A stretch of DNA of 64,000 nucleotides from Brenneria nigrifluens DSM 30175 = ATCC 13028. GTDB taxonomy: Bacteria > Pseudomonadota > Gammaproteobacteria > Enterobacterales > Enterobacteriaceae. This document shows positions 53,587-62,355 of the stretch, piece by piece. Position 1 is the first letter of the stretch; every line of letters starts with the position of its first letter. Position numbers and translations under genes: made by a program. The notes under the pieces were generated by a model. That model worked only from the letters and a program-made list of their open reading frames with translations. It was not told where the DNA came from and made no database searches. The stretch covers positions 3,286,001 to 3,350,000 of the forward strand of contig NZ_CP034036.1 of NCBI RefSeq assembly GCF_005484965.1, read 5' to 3'.

Positions 53587-53831
53587 AAATCAATCCTCTG
53601 GCTGCCGGTTAGTGGTCGTAGCGTAATGTTTCCCTGCGCGTCTTTTATCAGCCGCAACGCCGGACGCAGCACCGGTAATCCCACCGCCATGTCCGGACAC
53701 GGCGGATCAAAATGGAAATAAGGCGCCAACTGCTCAACCGCAAACGCCAGACGTTTGTGGCCGCCGTCAAAGCGTACCGGATTGCCGAGCAGGCAGGCGC
53801 TGATGCCAACCGGGATCTGACCGAACGCCAT
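53583..53831 (-). pseudogene. Truncated DUF523 (YbgA/YbbK-type) fragment
   Basis: An 82-residue frame that carries only the beginning of a DUF523 domain: ISACLLGNPVRFDGGHKR, LAPYFHFDPPCPDMAVGLP, then VLRPALRLI. DUF523 is normally about 150 residues and in many enterobacteria is fused to DUF1722 (E. coli YbgA) just upstream of phrB. Here the frame stops after about half the domain with an ATGA overlap into phrB, so the rest, including any DUF1722 part, appears to have been deleted. A short functional remnant cannot be excluded. Confidence 0.75.
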
Positions 53832-54024
53832 GCTTTAACCTCATAAAAATCATCCACTGTTATCAGCATAGCCGATCCCACCACCACTCAGGGTAAACGA
53901 GAGGAAGAATAAGGTAAGAAATCATGAGATTGGCGCGAAAATTTGCCATCTGGATTCGCCGCGAGGGACTTAGGGAAAGATCAAATGCAGGAGCTTGATA
54001 AAAAGGGTCTACCGGTTGCAGGAT

Positions 54025-54063
54025 AAAAAATGCCGTTCACCCACTATGCGTATGTGAACGGCA
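54025..54063 (-). terminator. Terminator of ybfA
   Basis: Read leftward: a perfect 10-base stem TGCCGTTCAC / GTGAACGGCA with a 13-base loop, followed by TTTTTT (AAAAAA at 54025-54030). A third partial copy of the arm (ATGAACGGCAT) sits at 54072-54082. Confidence 0.8.
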
Positions 54064-54115
54064 ATGGGTATATGAACGGCATAGTCCAAGAAAAGAGATA
54101 TTTACTGCGATAAAA

Positions 54116-54322
54116 TCAATAGAAATCGCACGCCGCGTTTTCCGATTGCGCCAGCCACACCGGCTTGTCGCTGGTTTTCAGCCAGACACGGTGCAGATAG
54201 CTGTAAAAACGCGCCCGATCGCGGCGAAACAGCATCACCGGTAAGGCGGCGACGCCGATGATTACCACGGCAATACGGCGCAGTACAATGCGATATAAGG
54301 GATAAGCAGTGTAGAGTGACAT
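54116..54322 (-). CDS. ybfA: Small membrane protein YbfA (DUF2517)
   Basis: A 68-residue protein with one or two short hydrophobic segments (IVLRRIAVVIIGVAALPVML). Its C-terminal half RARFYSYLHRVWLKTSDKPV is nearly identical to E. coli YbfA, which has the same length. The function is unknown. In E. coli it neighbours kdpABC; no kdp genes are here. AGGAGGATCGTT precedes ATG 54322. Confidence 0.9.
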   Translation of the reverse strand: MSLYTAYPLYRIVLRRIAVVIIGVAALPVMLFRRDRARFYSYLHRVWLKTSDKPVWLAQSENAACDFY

Positions 54323-54656
54323 AACGATCCTCCTCTAAAGGCGAGTTCCCCTTGCCAGTTGGTTACTCACATTAACGATAAAACCCATATGGGGAATTGG
54401 TTAAAACTTTACCGTTTATAGCGCAAGTTTACTACTCATCGGACCAGAAAAAGATCAAATAATCGCCGGTTTTTTCTCTGTTATGTCATTAGGTTATGGG
54501 TTGGTTAACAATAAATATTCAGTTTGTTAAAGAGAAAGGACTTATTACGCAGCGATGGTGCGCTTTCTGGTTATCCGCCGCCTCTCGGCGTAACATGGCT
54601 GCCTGGCTCGTTTCACTATTACCTTTCCATTTCCGTTTATTCAGGAAACTCTCATC
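54323..54656. other. Intergenic region between ybfA and the EamA gene
   Basis: 334 bases of mixed AT content between two divergent genes. It must hold both promoters, but I can point to none with confidence. E. coli carries kdpABCDE and other genes in this interval; nothing of them is visible here. Confidence 0.5.
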
Positions 54657-55085
54657 ATGAGTAGCTGGTTAATCTACGCCCTGCTTTCCGCCCTGTGCGC
54701 CGCGCTGGTCGCCCTGTTTGGCAAAATCGGCCTGCAAAATCTGGATGCCAATACCGCAACCGCCATCCGCGCCGTGGTGATGGCGCTTTTTCTGGTCGGC
54801 GTGGTGGTCGCGCAGGGAAAAGTCGCACTGGTAGGCGAGGTCATGGCCAATAAAAAGGCCCTGTTGTTTATTCTGCTCAGCGGCGTGGCCGGCGCCATGT
54901 CGTGGCTGTTTTACTTTGTGGCGCTCAAAAACGGCAATGTCGCCCAGGTGGCGCCGATTGATAAACTCAGCGTGGTGTTTGCGGTGGTATTGGCCGTGGT
55001 GTTGCTGGGGGAAAAGATTTCGCTGCTGGCCGGCGCAGGCGTGGCGTTGATTTCAGTTGGCGCGCTGCTTGTCGCGCTGGGATAA
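54657..55085 (+). CDS. Half-size EamA/DMT-superfamily transporter
   Basis: A 142-residue membrane protein with a single EamA domain of five hydrophobic helices (SSWLIYALLSALCAALVALF, TAIRAVVMALFLVGVVVA, LLFILLSGVAGAMSWLFYFV, VVFAVVLAVVLLGE, AGVALISVGALLVALG). Most DMT exporters have two such domains, so this one should dimerise. The conserved DANTATAIR and NGNVAQVAPIDKLSVVF motifs match a widespread uncharacterised family. It lies between ybfA and pgm. The substrate is unknown. Confidence 0.85.
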   Translation: MSSWLIYALLSALCAALVALFGKIGLQNLDANTATAIRAVVMALFLVGVVVAQGKVALVGEVMANKKALLFILLSGVAGAMSWLFYFVALKNGNVAQVAPIDKLSVVFAVVLAVVLLGEKISLLAGAGVALISVGALLVALG

Positions 55086-55087
55086 CA

Positions 55088-55106
55088 GGCGCCGCATCGC
55101 GGCGCC
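55088..55106. terminator. Stem-loop between convergent EamA gene and pgm
   Basis: Perfect 8-base stem GGCGCCGC / GCGGCGCC with a 3-base loop, but no T-run on either side. It is placed where both genes should end. Confidence 0.5.
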
Positions 55107-55117
55107 CAAATACACGC

Positions 55118-56761
55118 TTACTTGGCGTTAGCCAGCACCGCGCCGACAATCTCCACCGCTTCCTTCTCGATGCGCGCCCGGTGCTCCGCGCCGAGAAAAC
55201 TCTCGCAGTAGATTTTATAGGCTTCTTCCGTACCGGAAGGACGCGCGGCGAACCAGCCGTTATCGGTCATCACTTTCAGCCCGCCAATCGCCGCGCCGTT
55301 GCCCGGCGCCGCCGTCAGACGCGCGGTGATCGCATCGCCCGCCAGCGTATCTGCCGACACCTGTTCCGGCGACAGGCGGGATAACGCCGCTTTTTGCGCC
55401 TGGGTCGCCGGAGCCTGGATACGGTTATAGCTGGGCGCGCCGAAACGTTTAGCCAGATCATCGTAATGCTGCTGCGGATTTTTCCCCGTCACCGCGGTAA
55501 TTTCCGCCGCCAGCAGACACATAATGATACCGTCTTTGTCCGTCGACCACGGCGTGCCGTCAAAGCGCAGGAACGATGCTCCCGCGCTCTCCTCGCCGCC
55601 GAAGCCGAAACTGCCGTCAAACAGGCCGTCAACGAACCATTTGAAGCCCACCGGCACTTCCACCAGCTTTCGACCCAGCTGCGCGACGACGCGATCGATC
55701 ATCGCGCTGGAGACCAGCGTTTTACCGACGGCCACCGATTCGCCCCACTGCGGACGATGCTGGAACAGGTAATCGATGGATACCGCCAGATAGTGATTGG
55801 GGTTCATCAAGCCGGCCGGGGTAACGATGCCGTGACGGTCGTAGTCGGGATCGTTGGCGAACGCCAGATCGAATTTATCGCGCAACGCCAGCAGCCCGGC
55901 CATGGCCGATACCGACGAGCAGTCCATACGGATCACCCCGTCGTGATCCAGCGTCATAAAGCGGAAAGTCTGATCGATGGCGTCGTTCACCAGCGTCAGA
56001 TCCAGCTTGTAATGCTCGGCGATGCGCTGCCAGTAGGCAATACCGGAACCGCCCAGCGGATCGACCCCCAGTTTCAGGCCCGCGCGCTGAATCGCCGCCA
56101 TATCCACCACGCCGGACAGCCCTGCAACGTAGGGCTGCACCAAATCCTGTTGGTGCACATAGCCGCTTTTCCAGGCCTGATCCAGCGTAATGCGTTTCAC
56201 TTCCCGCAGATTATCCGCCAGCAGCGCGTTCGCCCGCTGTTCGATCACGCTGGTGAGGTTGGTATCCGCCGGGCCGCCGTTGGGCGGATTGTATTTAATA
56301 CCGCCGTCTTCCGGCGGATTGTGCGACGGCGTAATCACAATGCCGTCCGCCAGCGCGCCGCCCTGACGGTTATGCACCAGAATGGCGTTGGAGACGGCGG
56401 GCGTCGGGGTAAAGCCATTGTCCTGCTGGACGATAACCTCCACGCCGTTGGCCGCCAGCACTTCCAGCACCGAAATAAAAGCCGGTTCGGACAGCGCATG
56501 GGTATCTTTGCCGACATAGCACGGGCCGCTGACGCCCTGCTTTTTGCGTTCTTCCGCAATGGCCTGCGCTATCGACAGAATATGCGCTTCGTTGAAACTA
56601 TGCCGCCCCGCGCTGCCGCGGTGGCCTGAGGTGCCAAACTTCACCGCATGCGCCGCATTTCCGACTTCCGGACGCAGAACATAATATTGTGACGTCAACT
56701 GAGCCACATTGATTAAATCGCTTTGCCGGGTAGGCTGTCCGGCTCTTGGGTGATTAGCCAT
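55118..56761 (-). CDS. pgm: Phosphoglucomutase
   Basis: Interconverts glucose 1- and 6-phosphate; supplies UDP-glucose synthesis and trehalose/galactose routes. 547 residues (E. coli 546). The catalytic phosphoserine is S146 in VITPSHNPPEDGG. The metal-binding loop is in ANDPDYDRHG, the sugar-binding loop in GGEESAGAS, and the phosphate-binding loop in ARPSGTEEAYK. It is 28 bases downstream of seqA, as in E. coli. Confidence 0.98.
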   Translation of the reverse strand: MANHPRAGQPTRQSDLINVAQLTSQYYVLRPEVGNAAHAVKFGTSGHRGSAGRHSFNEAHILSIAQAIAEERKKQGVSGPCYVGKDTHALSEPAFISVLEVLAANGVEVIVQQDNGFTPTPAVSNAILVHNRQGGALADGIVITPSHNPPEDGGIKYNPPNGGPADTNLTSVIEQRANALLADNLREVKRITLDQAWKSGYVHQQDLVQPYVAGLSGVVDMAAIQRAGLKLGVDPLGGSGIAYWQRIAEHYKLDLTLVNDAIDQTFRFMTLDHDGVIRMDCSSVSAMAGLLALRDKFDLAFANDPDYDRHGIVTPAGLMNPNHYLAVSIDYLFQHRPQWGESVAVGKTLVSSAMIDRVVAQLGRKLVEVPVGFKWFVDGLFDGSFGFGGEESAGASFLRFDGTPWSTDKDGIIMCLLAAEITAVTGKNPQQHYDDLAKRFGAPSYNRIQAPATQAQKAALSRLSPEQVSADTLAGDAITARLTAAPGNGAAIGGLKVMTDNGWFAARPSGTEEAYKIYCESFLGAEHRARIEKEAVEIVGAVLANAK

Positions 56762-56789
56762 TGGCGTTTCTCCCTGACGCTGTCATTGA

Positions 56790-57320
56790 TTAGATGGTTC
56801 CGCAAACTTTCTCTGTCAGTTCCGCCGGGAACTGCATCGTCAGCATAATGTGTTCGATCATGCTGCGTTTACGGTCGGTGTTGGTATTGGTGATAACCCA
56901 GTATGGCGTACCCGGAATATGTTTGGGTTTGGTATGCGTGCCATTCTGCAGCAGGGTTTGCTGGTCGCCGGCGAAATAAACCCGCGTACGGCCATGAAGC
57001 GATTCCGTCGCCTGCGCAAATTCCGGCGGCGATAACAGATACAGCGTAGACAATACCAGCATAAAACGGTTGATCGCCTTGTTCTGTTCGGCGTATTCAT
57101 CCGACAACAGCAGCTCGCGCACCGCCCGAACCCGATCGCCCGGACGCGGGGACGCGGCCGGCTGCGCGTTGCGCGCGCCCTCCTCCGACTGCGTCGCCCT
57201 GGACTGACCGGCGGTAAACTTCAGCATGCGGCGTAAAATATCCGATGCGCTTTCACCAATATGCTGCGTATGGCTGGCGATATAACGATAAAGCTCTTCG
57301 TCGACCTCAATAGTTTTCAT
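56790..57320 (-). CDS. seqA: Negative modulator of replication initiation SeqA
   Basis: Binds hemimethylated GATC sites to sequester oriC and organise newly replicated DNA. 176 residues (E. coli 181). The N-terminal oligomerisation domain is MKTIEVDEELYRYIASHTQH, followed by a variable linker (about residues 55-80, shorter than in E. coli) and the DNA-binding domain with KPKHIPGTPYWVITNTNTDR. It forms an operon with pgm and is divergent from ybfF. Confidence 0.97.
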   Translation of the reverse strand: MKTIEVDEELYRYIASHTQHIGESASDILRRMLKFTAGQSRATQSEEGARNAQPAASPRPGDRVRAVRELLLSDEYAEQNKAINRFMLVLSTLYLLSPPEFAQATESLHGRTRVYFAGDQQTLLQNGTHTKPKHIPGTPYWVITNTNTDRKRSMIEHIMLTMQFPAELTEKVCGTI

Positions 57321-57540
57321 CTTTATCCAGTACTGTTTTTTTACTCAAATCAATCGTCAAGAAGTATACAAGCTATCCGGCGCACTCGAACAGCGGTAGA
57401 ACGACGACAACGCAAAAACTCGGATTATGCCTTGCCGCCCCTGTTGCTGTTAAAGTGGTCATAGTTGCTTCTTCCCCGGCAACATAACGTCGTAAAGTCA
57501 TGATACCCTAAGCGCCTATCTCTACTGAATGAACTTCATT

Positions 57541-58308
57541 ATGAAATTGAATTACCGCCGGAAAAATGCGCTTCATCCCAGTGACAGGCTGCCCGTTATC
57601 CTGATACACGGCCTGTTTGGCAATCTGGATAATCTTGGCGTGCTGGGCCGAGATTTGCAAAATCAGCACGACGTGCTGCAGCTGGATTTACGCAATCACG
57701 GCCTGTCGCCGCGTTCGCCGCAGATGACCTACCCGGCGATGGCGCAGGACGTGGCGGAGCTGATGGACCAACAGCAGATTGAGCGGGCGATTGTTATCGG
57801 CCATTCGATGGGCGGCAAAGTCGCCATGGCGCTCAGCGCCCTTATCCCGCAACGGCTGGAAAAGCTGGTGGCCATTGATATCGCCCCGATGGATTATCAG
57901 ACGCGCCGCCACGACGCCGTTTTCGCCGCCCTCAACGCCGTCACCGAGGCGGGCGCCGCATCGCGTTCCGCCGCCGCCGAACTGATGCGCCGGTTTATTA
58001 AAGAAGAAGGGGTGATTCAGTTTCTGCTGAAATCATTCCAACAGGGCGAATGGCGCTTTAACGTGCCGGTGCTGTGGGATCAATACGAAAATATCGTCGG
58101 CTGGCAGGAGGTTCCCGCCTGGCCGGAGCCGATTCTGTTTATTCGCGGCGCAAACTCGCCCTATCTGGATGACGTTCATCGCGACGCCCTGCTGCGCCAG
58201 TTCCCCGCGGCCCGCGCCTATGTGATAAGCGACGCAGGTCACTGGGTCCATGCGGAGAAACCCGAGGCGGTATTGCGCGCCATTCATCGTTTTCTCGCCG
58301 CCGGATAG
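57541..58308 (+). CDS. ybfF: Alpha/beta-fold esterase YbfF
   Basis: A 255-residue hydrolase of the alpha/beta fold (E. coli 254). The nucleophile elbow is GHSMGGK with S89; the oxyanion loop is HGLFGNLDNLG; the catalytic histidine is in AGHWVHAEKP. E. coli YbfF has esterase activity on acyl substrates. ATG 57541 gives the family start MKLN; a frame four codons longer is less likely. The ribosome binding site is weak. ybfE follows. Confidence 0.93.
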   Translation: MKLNYRRKNALHPSDRLPVILIHGLFGNLDNLGVLGRDLQNQHDVLQLDLRNHGLSPRSPQMTYPAMAQDVAELMDQQQIERAIVIGHSMGGKVAMALSALIPQRLEKLVAIDIAPMDYQTRRHDAVFAALNAVTEAGAASRSAAAELMRRFIKEEGVIQFLLKSFQQGEWRFNVPVLWDQYENIVGWQEVPAWPEPILFIRGANSPYLDDVHRDALLRQFPAARAYVISDAGHWVHAEKPEAVLRAIHRFLAAG

Positions 58309-58470
58309 CCAGGATGCCCGGATTAACCGTTGTCGCCGCCAGCACGGCTGGGGTATGATGGCGCCCGCAGTAGAGGGACGGCTGATTCAGCCACAAGCAT
58401 TGTAACCACATCATCAAAATGCGCGCGTCGGCGGGCGTTTTGGTCCGAAGACCTTGCAGTATCATTACCT

Positions 58471-58752
58471 ATGGCAAAAGAACAAACGGATCGCACCACG
58501 CTGGATCTGTTCGCAGATGAGCGTCGCCCCGGCCGCCCGAAGACCAATCCGCTGTCACGTGATGAACAGCTAAGAATCAATAAGCGTAATCAACTGCGGC
58601 GCGACAAGGTACGCGGGTTGCGGCGGGTCGAATTAAAAATCAACGGCGAGGCGGTCGATATCCTGAACAGCCTGGCTGAACAACGGAACATCAGCCGCAG
58701 CGAACTTATCGAGCAGATGCTGTTGGCGCAGTTGGCCGAACAAACGTCCTGA
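58471..58752 (+). CDS. ybfE: LexA-regulated small protein YbfE (ribbon-helix-helix-like)
   Basis: A 93-residue protein nearly identical to E. coli YbfE in its first 55 residues (MAKEQTDRTTLDLFADERRP, then GRPKTNPLSRDEQLRINKRN). The C-terminal part RVELKINGEAVDILNSLAEQ and NISRSELIEQMLLAQ fits a ribbon-helix-helix fold. E. coli ybfE belongs to the SOS regulon; I see no clear LexA box here. The long open frame upstream of ATG 58471 is not family-like and is not used. Confidence 0.9.
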   Translation: MAKEQTDRTTLDLFADERRPGRPKTNPLSRDEQLRINKRNQLRRDKVRGLRRVELKINGEAVDILNSLAEQRNISRSELIEQMLLAQLAEQTS

Positions 58753-58811
58753 GATAACGATCTCTTATGGCTTGAGCGGCGTCATCCCTGACGCCGATAA
58801 AAAAACCGGAC

Positions 58812-60485
58812 TTAGAATTTTTCCCAGTTATCCTGGCTGGGCGGCAACGCTTTTGCGGCCGGCGCGGCCGCTACGGCTTTGGGCGCCGGCGCAGACTTCG
58901 CCGCGGACCGCGGTTGCAGATTCTGCTGTTCGGAGAGATGGAATAGCGAAACGGTCTGGTTCAGCAGCGCCGCCTGCTCTTCCAGCGACAGCGCGGCGGC
59001 CGAAGCCTGCTCCACCAACGCCGCATTCTGCTGAGTCACGCTGTCCATTTCCGCCACCGCCTGCCCGACCTGGGCTATCCCTTTGCTTTGCTCTTCCGAT
59101 GCCGAGGCAATCTCACCCATGATATTGGTAACATTCGTCACCGCGCGAACAATGTCGTGCATGGTGTTGCCGGCATCCTCAACCAGATTCGAACCGGTAT
59201 CCACACATCTGACGGATTCGGAAATCAATCCTTCTATTTCCTTGGCCGCCTGGGCGCTGCGCTGCGCCAGGCTACGCACCTCGCCGGCGACAACGGCGAA
59301 GCCGCGCCCCTGTTCCCCGGCGCGCGCGGCTTCCACGGCGGCGTTCAGCGCCAGAATATTGGTCTGGAACGCAATACCGTTAATCACCGTGGTAATTTCG
59401 GCGATCTTGCGCGAACTGCCGGAGATTTCCGCCATGGTTTTCACCACGTTCTCTACGATATCGCCCCCTTTCTTCGCCGTGGTGGACGCCTGCAAGGCCA
59501 ACTGACTGGCATGGTTGGCATTTTCCGCGTTCTGTTTTACGGTGGCGGTCAGCTGTTCCATGCTGGCGGCCGTCTCTTCCAGCGCCGAAGCCTGCTGTTC
59601 GGTACGTGACGACAGATCGTTGTTTCCCGCGGCGATTTCCGACGCCCCCTGATAAATCGAGTCGGTACTGTTTCTGATGGTGCTGACCGTGTTCGCCAGG
59701 CTGGTTTGCATTTCACGCAACAGCGGGAATAACCTGCCGACGCAGTTACGGCCAAAATCCTTGATGGGCTTTCCCAACTGGCCGGAGGCAATCACGCCGA
59801 AGTGATCGCGCAAATCATTTAACGGCCGCACCAGGCATGTCACCAGATAGCGATCGGTAAAGAACAGCAGCAGCAGTCCGATAATCAACCCCGTCAGCAG
59901 AATATTTTGACCGATGGTGGTGATCTGTTCAAAACGTACGCCGGCCGCGGCAAATTTCTCCGAGCCAGCCTTATTGAAAGCGCTCATTGAAGCCCCGAAC
60001 TGACGACTCAACGGCGGGACCACATTTTTAGCCTGCTCCTGGTATTCATCAAACTCGTTCGCCGCCGCTTTTTGATATGAAAGCTCAACGCCCTGAACAA
60101 TCAAATTATGCCAGTCGCGGCTGACCGCCTGAACCAGCGCATCGTCCAGCCCTGCATGGTCGATGCCATAGAATGATACCAAATCCGCTTTTAACGTATT
60201 GAGCGCATTCAGCGCCGACGCCTGTTCTTTATCCGCCGTTTCATTATCGCCATTGCGGCGCGCATCCACGGCGCGGGCCAGGCGCGTGACCATCCGGAAA
60301 TACTGATCGTTGCCCTGATTAACATAATTCATGTTTTGCACCAGCAGACTGCTGGTCTTGGACGTCGCCGTCATCTCCTTGAAGGAAAACATGGTATATA
60401 GCGACACGCCGCCCCATAACACGCAGAAAATGCCAAGTACCCACAACATGGCCGTTCTGATGGCAATGTTCTTTAAAAGTTTCAT
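58812..60485 (-). CDS. Methyl-accepting chemotaxis protein
   Basis: A 557-residue transmembrane chemoreceptor. TM1 is at about residues 11-33; a periplasmic four-helix-bundle (Tar-type) sensor follows to about 190; TM2 is at about 192-212 (ILLTGLIIGLLLLFF); HAMP lies at about 213-265. The cytoplasmic domain has the hairpin tip EVRSLAQRSAQAAKEIEGL. The last five residues are NWEKF, a variant of the CheR/CheB-docking NWETF of E. coli Tsr and Tar, so it is probably a high-abundance type receptor. The ligand is unknown. It stands between ybfE and fldA, where E. coli has no receptor. Confidence 0.95.
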   Translation of the reverse strand: MKLLKNIAIRTAMLWVLGIFCVLWGGVSLYTMFSFKEMTATSKTSSLLVQNMNYVNQGNDQYFRMVTRLARAVDARRNGDNETADKEQASALNALNTLKADLVSFYGIDHAGLDDALVQAVSRDWHNLIVQGVELSYQKAAANEFDEYQEQAKNVVPPLSRQFGASMSAFNKAGSEKFAAAGVRFEQITTIGQNILLTGLIIGLLLLFFTDRYLVTCLVRPLNDLRDHFGVIASGQLGKPIKDFGRNCVGRLFPLLREMQTSLANTVSTIRNSTDSIYQGASEIAAGNNDLSSRTEQQASALEETAASMEQLTATVKQNAENANHASQLALQASTTAKKGGDIVENVVKTMAEISGSSRKIAEITTVINGIAFQTNILALNAAVEAARAGEQGRGFAVVAGEVRSLAQRSAQAAKEIEGLISESVRCVDTGSNLVEDAGNTMHDIVRAVTNVTNIMGEIASASEEQSKGIAQVGQAVAEMDSVTQQNAALVEQASAAALSLEEQAALLNQTVSLFHLSEQQNLQPRSAAKSAPAPKAVAAAPAAKALPPSQDNWEKF

Positions 60486-60882
60486 GGTTCACTCCAGACC
60501 TAACGCGCATAAAAAAGATGTTTTGATGGTTAATCAGCGTTGAAGTACAAAATTCAAGCCGCCGGGATATGTGGCCACTCCCTGGCGTTGATGTCCCGTA
60601 ATATTTAACAAATAAAATCACTTAATTAATCGACAAAACTCAGAGAACATTTACCCCTATCACGGCTTTCGCCAGAGTTTGTTTTCTATTCTGTGAACAA
60701 TTTCATAACCTTTTATAAATACAAATTTCTTGTCCCCCGGAATTTCAGTTAAAAAATACCCGCCACAATTTACTTCTCCTTACCGATACGAGTTTCTCAT
60801 GCCGGTTGTGTCTGTTATTATTAGTCGATAAGCGGGTAAAAAACGGCACCATACCATTAAGAATCAAGAGGTTATTTAATTC
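60486..60882. other. Intergenic region between MCP gene and fldA
   Basis: 397 AT-rich bases between divergent genes; promoters for both must lie here. I can name no clear hexamers or operators. AAGAGGT lies 12-18 bases before the fldA start. Confidence 0.5.
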
Positions 60883-61410
60883 ATGGCACTGATAGGAATT
60901 TTCTTTGGCAGTGATACCGGCAATACCGAAAACATTGCCAAGACGATCCAACAGCAGCTGGGAACCGACGTTGCTGAAGTTCATGACATCGCCAAAAGCA
61001 GTAAAGAAGACCTTGAAGCTTTCGATATTCTATTGCTGGGTATCCCCACCTGGTATTACGGTGAAGCCCAATGCGACTGGGATGACTTTTTCCCTACGCT
61101 GGAAGAGATCGACTTTAGCGGCAAACTGGTCGCTCTGTTTGGCTGCGGCGATCAGGAGGATTATGCGGAATATTTCTGTGATGCCATGGGAACCATCCGC
61201 GATATCATCGAACCGCACGGCGCGACCATCATCGGACACTGGCCGACGGAAGGCTATTACTTTGAAGCGTCCAGAGGTCTGGCGGATGACAAACATTTCA
61301 TCGGTCTGGCTATCGACGAAGATCGCCAGCCTGAACTGACCGCCGAGCGCGTTACCGCCTGGGTGAAACAGATCGGAGACGAGCTGAATTTGCCAGAACT
61401 GACGGCTTAA
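60883..61410 (+). CDS. fldA: Flavodoxin 1
   Basis: FMN electron carrier essential in E. coli, serving IspG/IspH, methionine synthase and pyruvate-formate lyase activation. 175 residues (E. coli 176). The FMN phosphate loop is GSDTGNTENIAK. The isoalloxazine-stacking segments are GIPTWYYGEAQCDW and GCGDQEDYAEYFCDA. It is upstream of fur, as in E. coli. Confidence 0.98.
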   Translation: MALIGIFFGSDTGNTENIAKTIQQQLGTDVAEVHDIAKSSKEDLEAFDILLLGIPTWYYGEAQCDWDDFFPTLEEIDFSGKLVALFGCGDQEDYAEYFCDAMGTIRDIIEPHGATIIGHWPTEGYYFEASRGLADDKHFIGLAIDEDRQPELTAERVTAWVKQIGDELNLPELTA

Positions 61411-61740
61411 AACCACGTTTTGGCTCTGACAACTCCCCCGTCAGAGCCAAATCAATAGAAAAAACCTTTCATTAAGATTGATACATTTTTTTAACTTCCG
61501 GCCACAAATCTGTACAATACCCCTATCGGTTTTGTATGTTCTCCATCGTTTTCCTCATTTGCCAACAATGCATTGCGTGCTACCTCTGTATTGTGCGTGG
61601 GAATAACCTTGTTAACATTGCATGGTTTCCATTTTGAATGCACGGTTCTATAATTGAGACGCTATTATATTTTTTGAGCCGACCGATGCCATAGGCTAGA
61701 TAGCCCCCATTGATTAAGTAAGCAACAGGACTAAACCCGC
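61411..61740. other. fldA-fur intergenic region: hairpin and possible Fur box
   Basis: A perfect stem TTGGCTCTGAC / GTCAGAGCCAA at 61420-61450 follows fldA and probably ends or protects its message. Further on, TATAAT-TGAGACGCT-ATTATA at 61650-61670 is an imperfect palindrome resembling the E. coli fur operator (TATAAT-GATACGC-ATTATC) but with two extra central bases. It could equally be a promoter -10 element. I found no small gene here with confidence. Confidence 0.5.
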
Positions 61741-62190
61741 ATGACTGACAATAATATCGCATTAAAGAAGGCCGGCCTGAAAGTCACTCTTCCGAGACTG
61801 AAAATTCTGGAAGTACTGCAGGATCCGGAGTGTCACCACGTCAGTGCGGAAGATTTATATAAGAAACTGATTGATATGGGCGAAGAGATCGGTTTAGCGA
61901 CCGTCTACCGCGTACTGAATCAGTTTGATGATGCTGGTATCGTTACCCGCCATAATTTTGAAGGCGGAAAATCGGTTTTCGAACTGACCCAGCAACATCA
62001 TCATGACCATCTGATTTGCCTGGATTGTGGCAGAGTGATTGAATTCCGTGATGAGTATATCGAAGCGCGGCAACGTGAAATCGCGGAAAGACACAGCATT
62101 AAACTGACCAACCACAGTTTGTATCTGTATGGCCATTGCAGTGAAGGGGATTGCCGTGAAGACGAAACCCTGCACGATGAAAAAAGATAA
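61741..62190 (+). CDS. fur: Ferric uptake regulator
   Basis: Fe(II)-dependent global repressor of iron uptake genes. 149 residues (E. coli 148). The winged-helix domain is at residues 1-80 (AEDLYKKL, GLATVYRVLNQFDDAGI). The regulatory HHHDH cluster is at 86-90, with zinc-site cysteines C93 and C96 in CLDCGRVIEF. A second pair of cysteines (GHCSEGDC) lies in the tail. Confidence 0.98.
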   Translation: MTDNNIALKKAGLKVTLPRLKILEVLQDPECHHVSAEDLYKKLIDMGEEIGLATVYRVLNQFDDAGIVTRHNFEGGKSVFELTQQHHHDHLICLDCGRVIEFRDEYIEARQREIAERHSIKLTNHSLYLYGHCSEGDCREDETLHDEKR

Positions 62191-62203
62191 ATCAACCGCA
62201 TAA

Positions 62204-62299
62204 AAAAATCGCCGGGAGCGATTTTCAACGTCGTTCGCGACGGCCCATAGGGTGACGGGCAGGATAGCCCGTCATAATAAATCGCCGGGGCGATTTTTA
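62204..62299. repeat. Interspersed palindromic repeat, copy 2 (composite)
   Basis: Begins AAATCGCCGGGAGCGATTTT then CAACGTCGTTCGCGACGGCC, matching the copy after gpmA (21898-21945). It continues with a GACGGGCAGGATAGCCCGTC hairpin like that at 25451, and ends with a third AAATCGCCGGGGCGATTTTT palindrome. The three modules look mobile or duplicable as a unit. Confidence 0.75.
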
Positions 62300-62302
62300 A
62301 CA

Positions 62303-62336
62303 AAATAAAACCGCCTCGGCGGTTTTATTTTTTTAT
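62303..62336. terminator. Bidirectional terminator between fur and glnS
   Basis: Stem AAAACCGCC / GGCGGTTTT with T-rich tails on both strands (ATTTTTTTA to the right, TTTTATTTTG to the left on the complement). It lies between convergent fur and glnS. Confidence 0.88.
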
Positions 62337-62355
62337 CCTGTAGACAACCCTGCGG

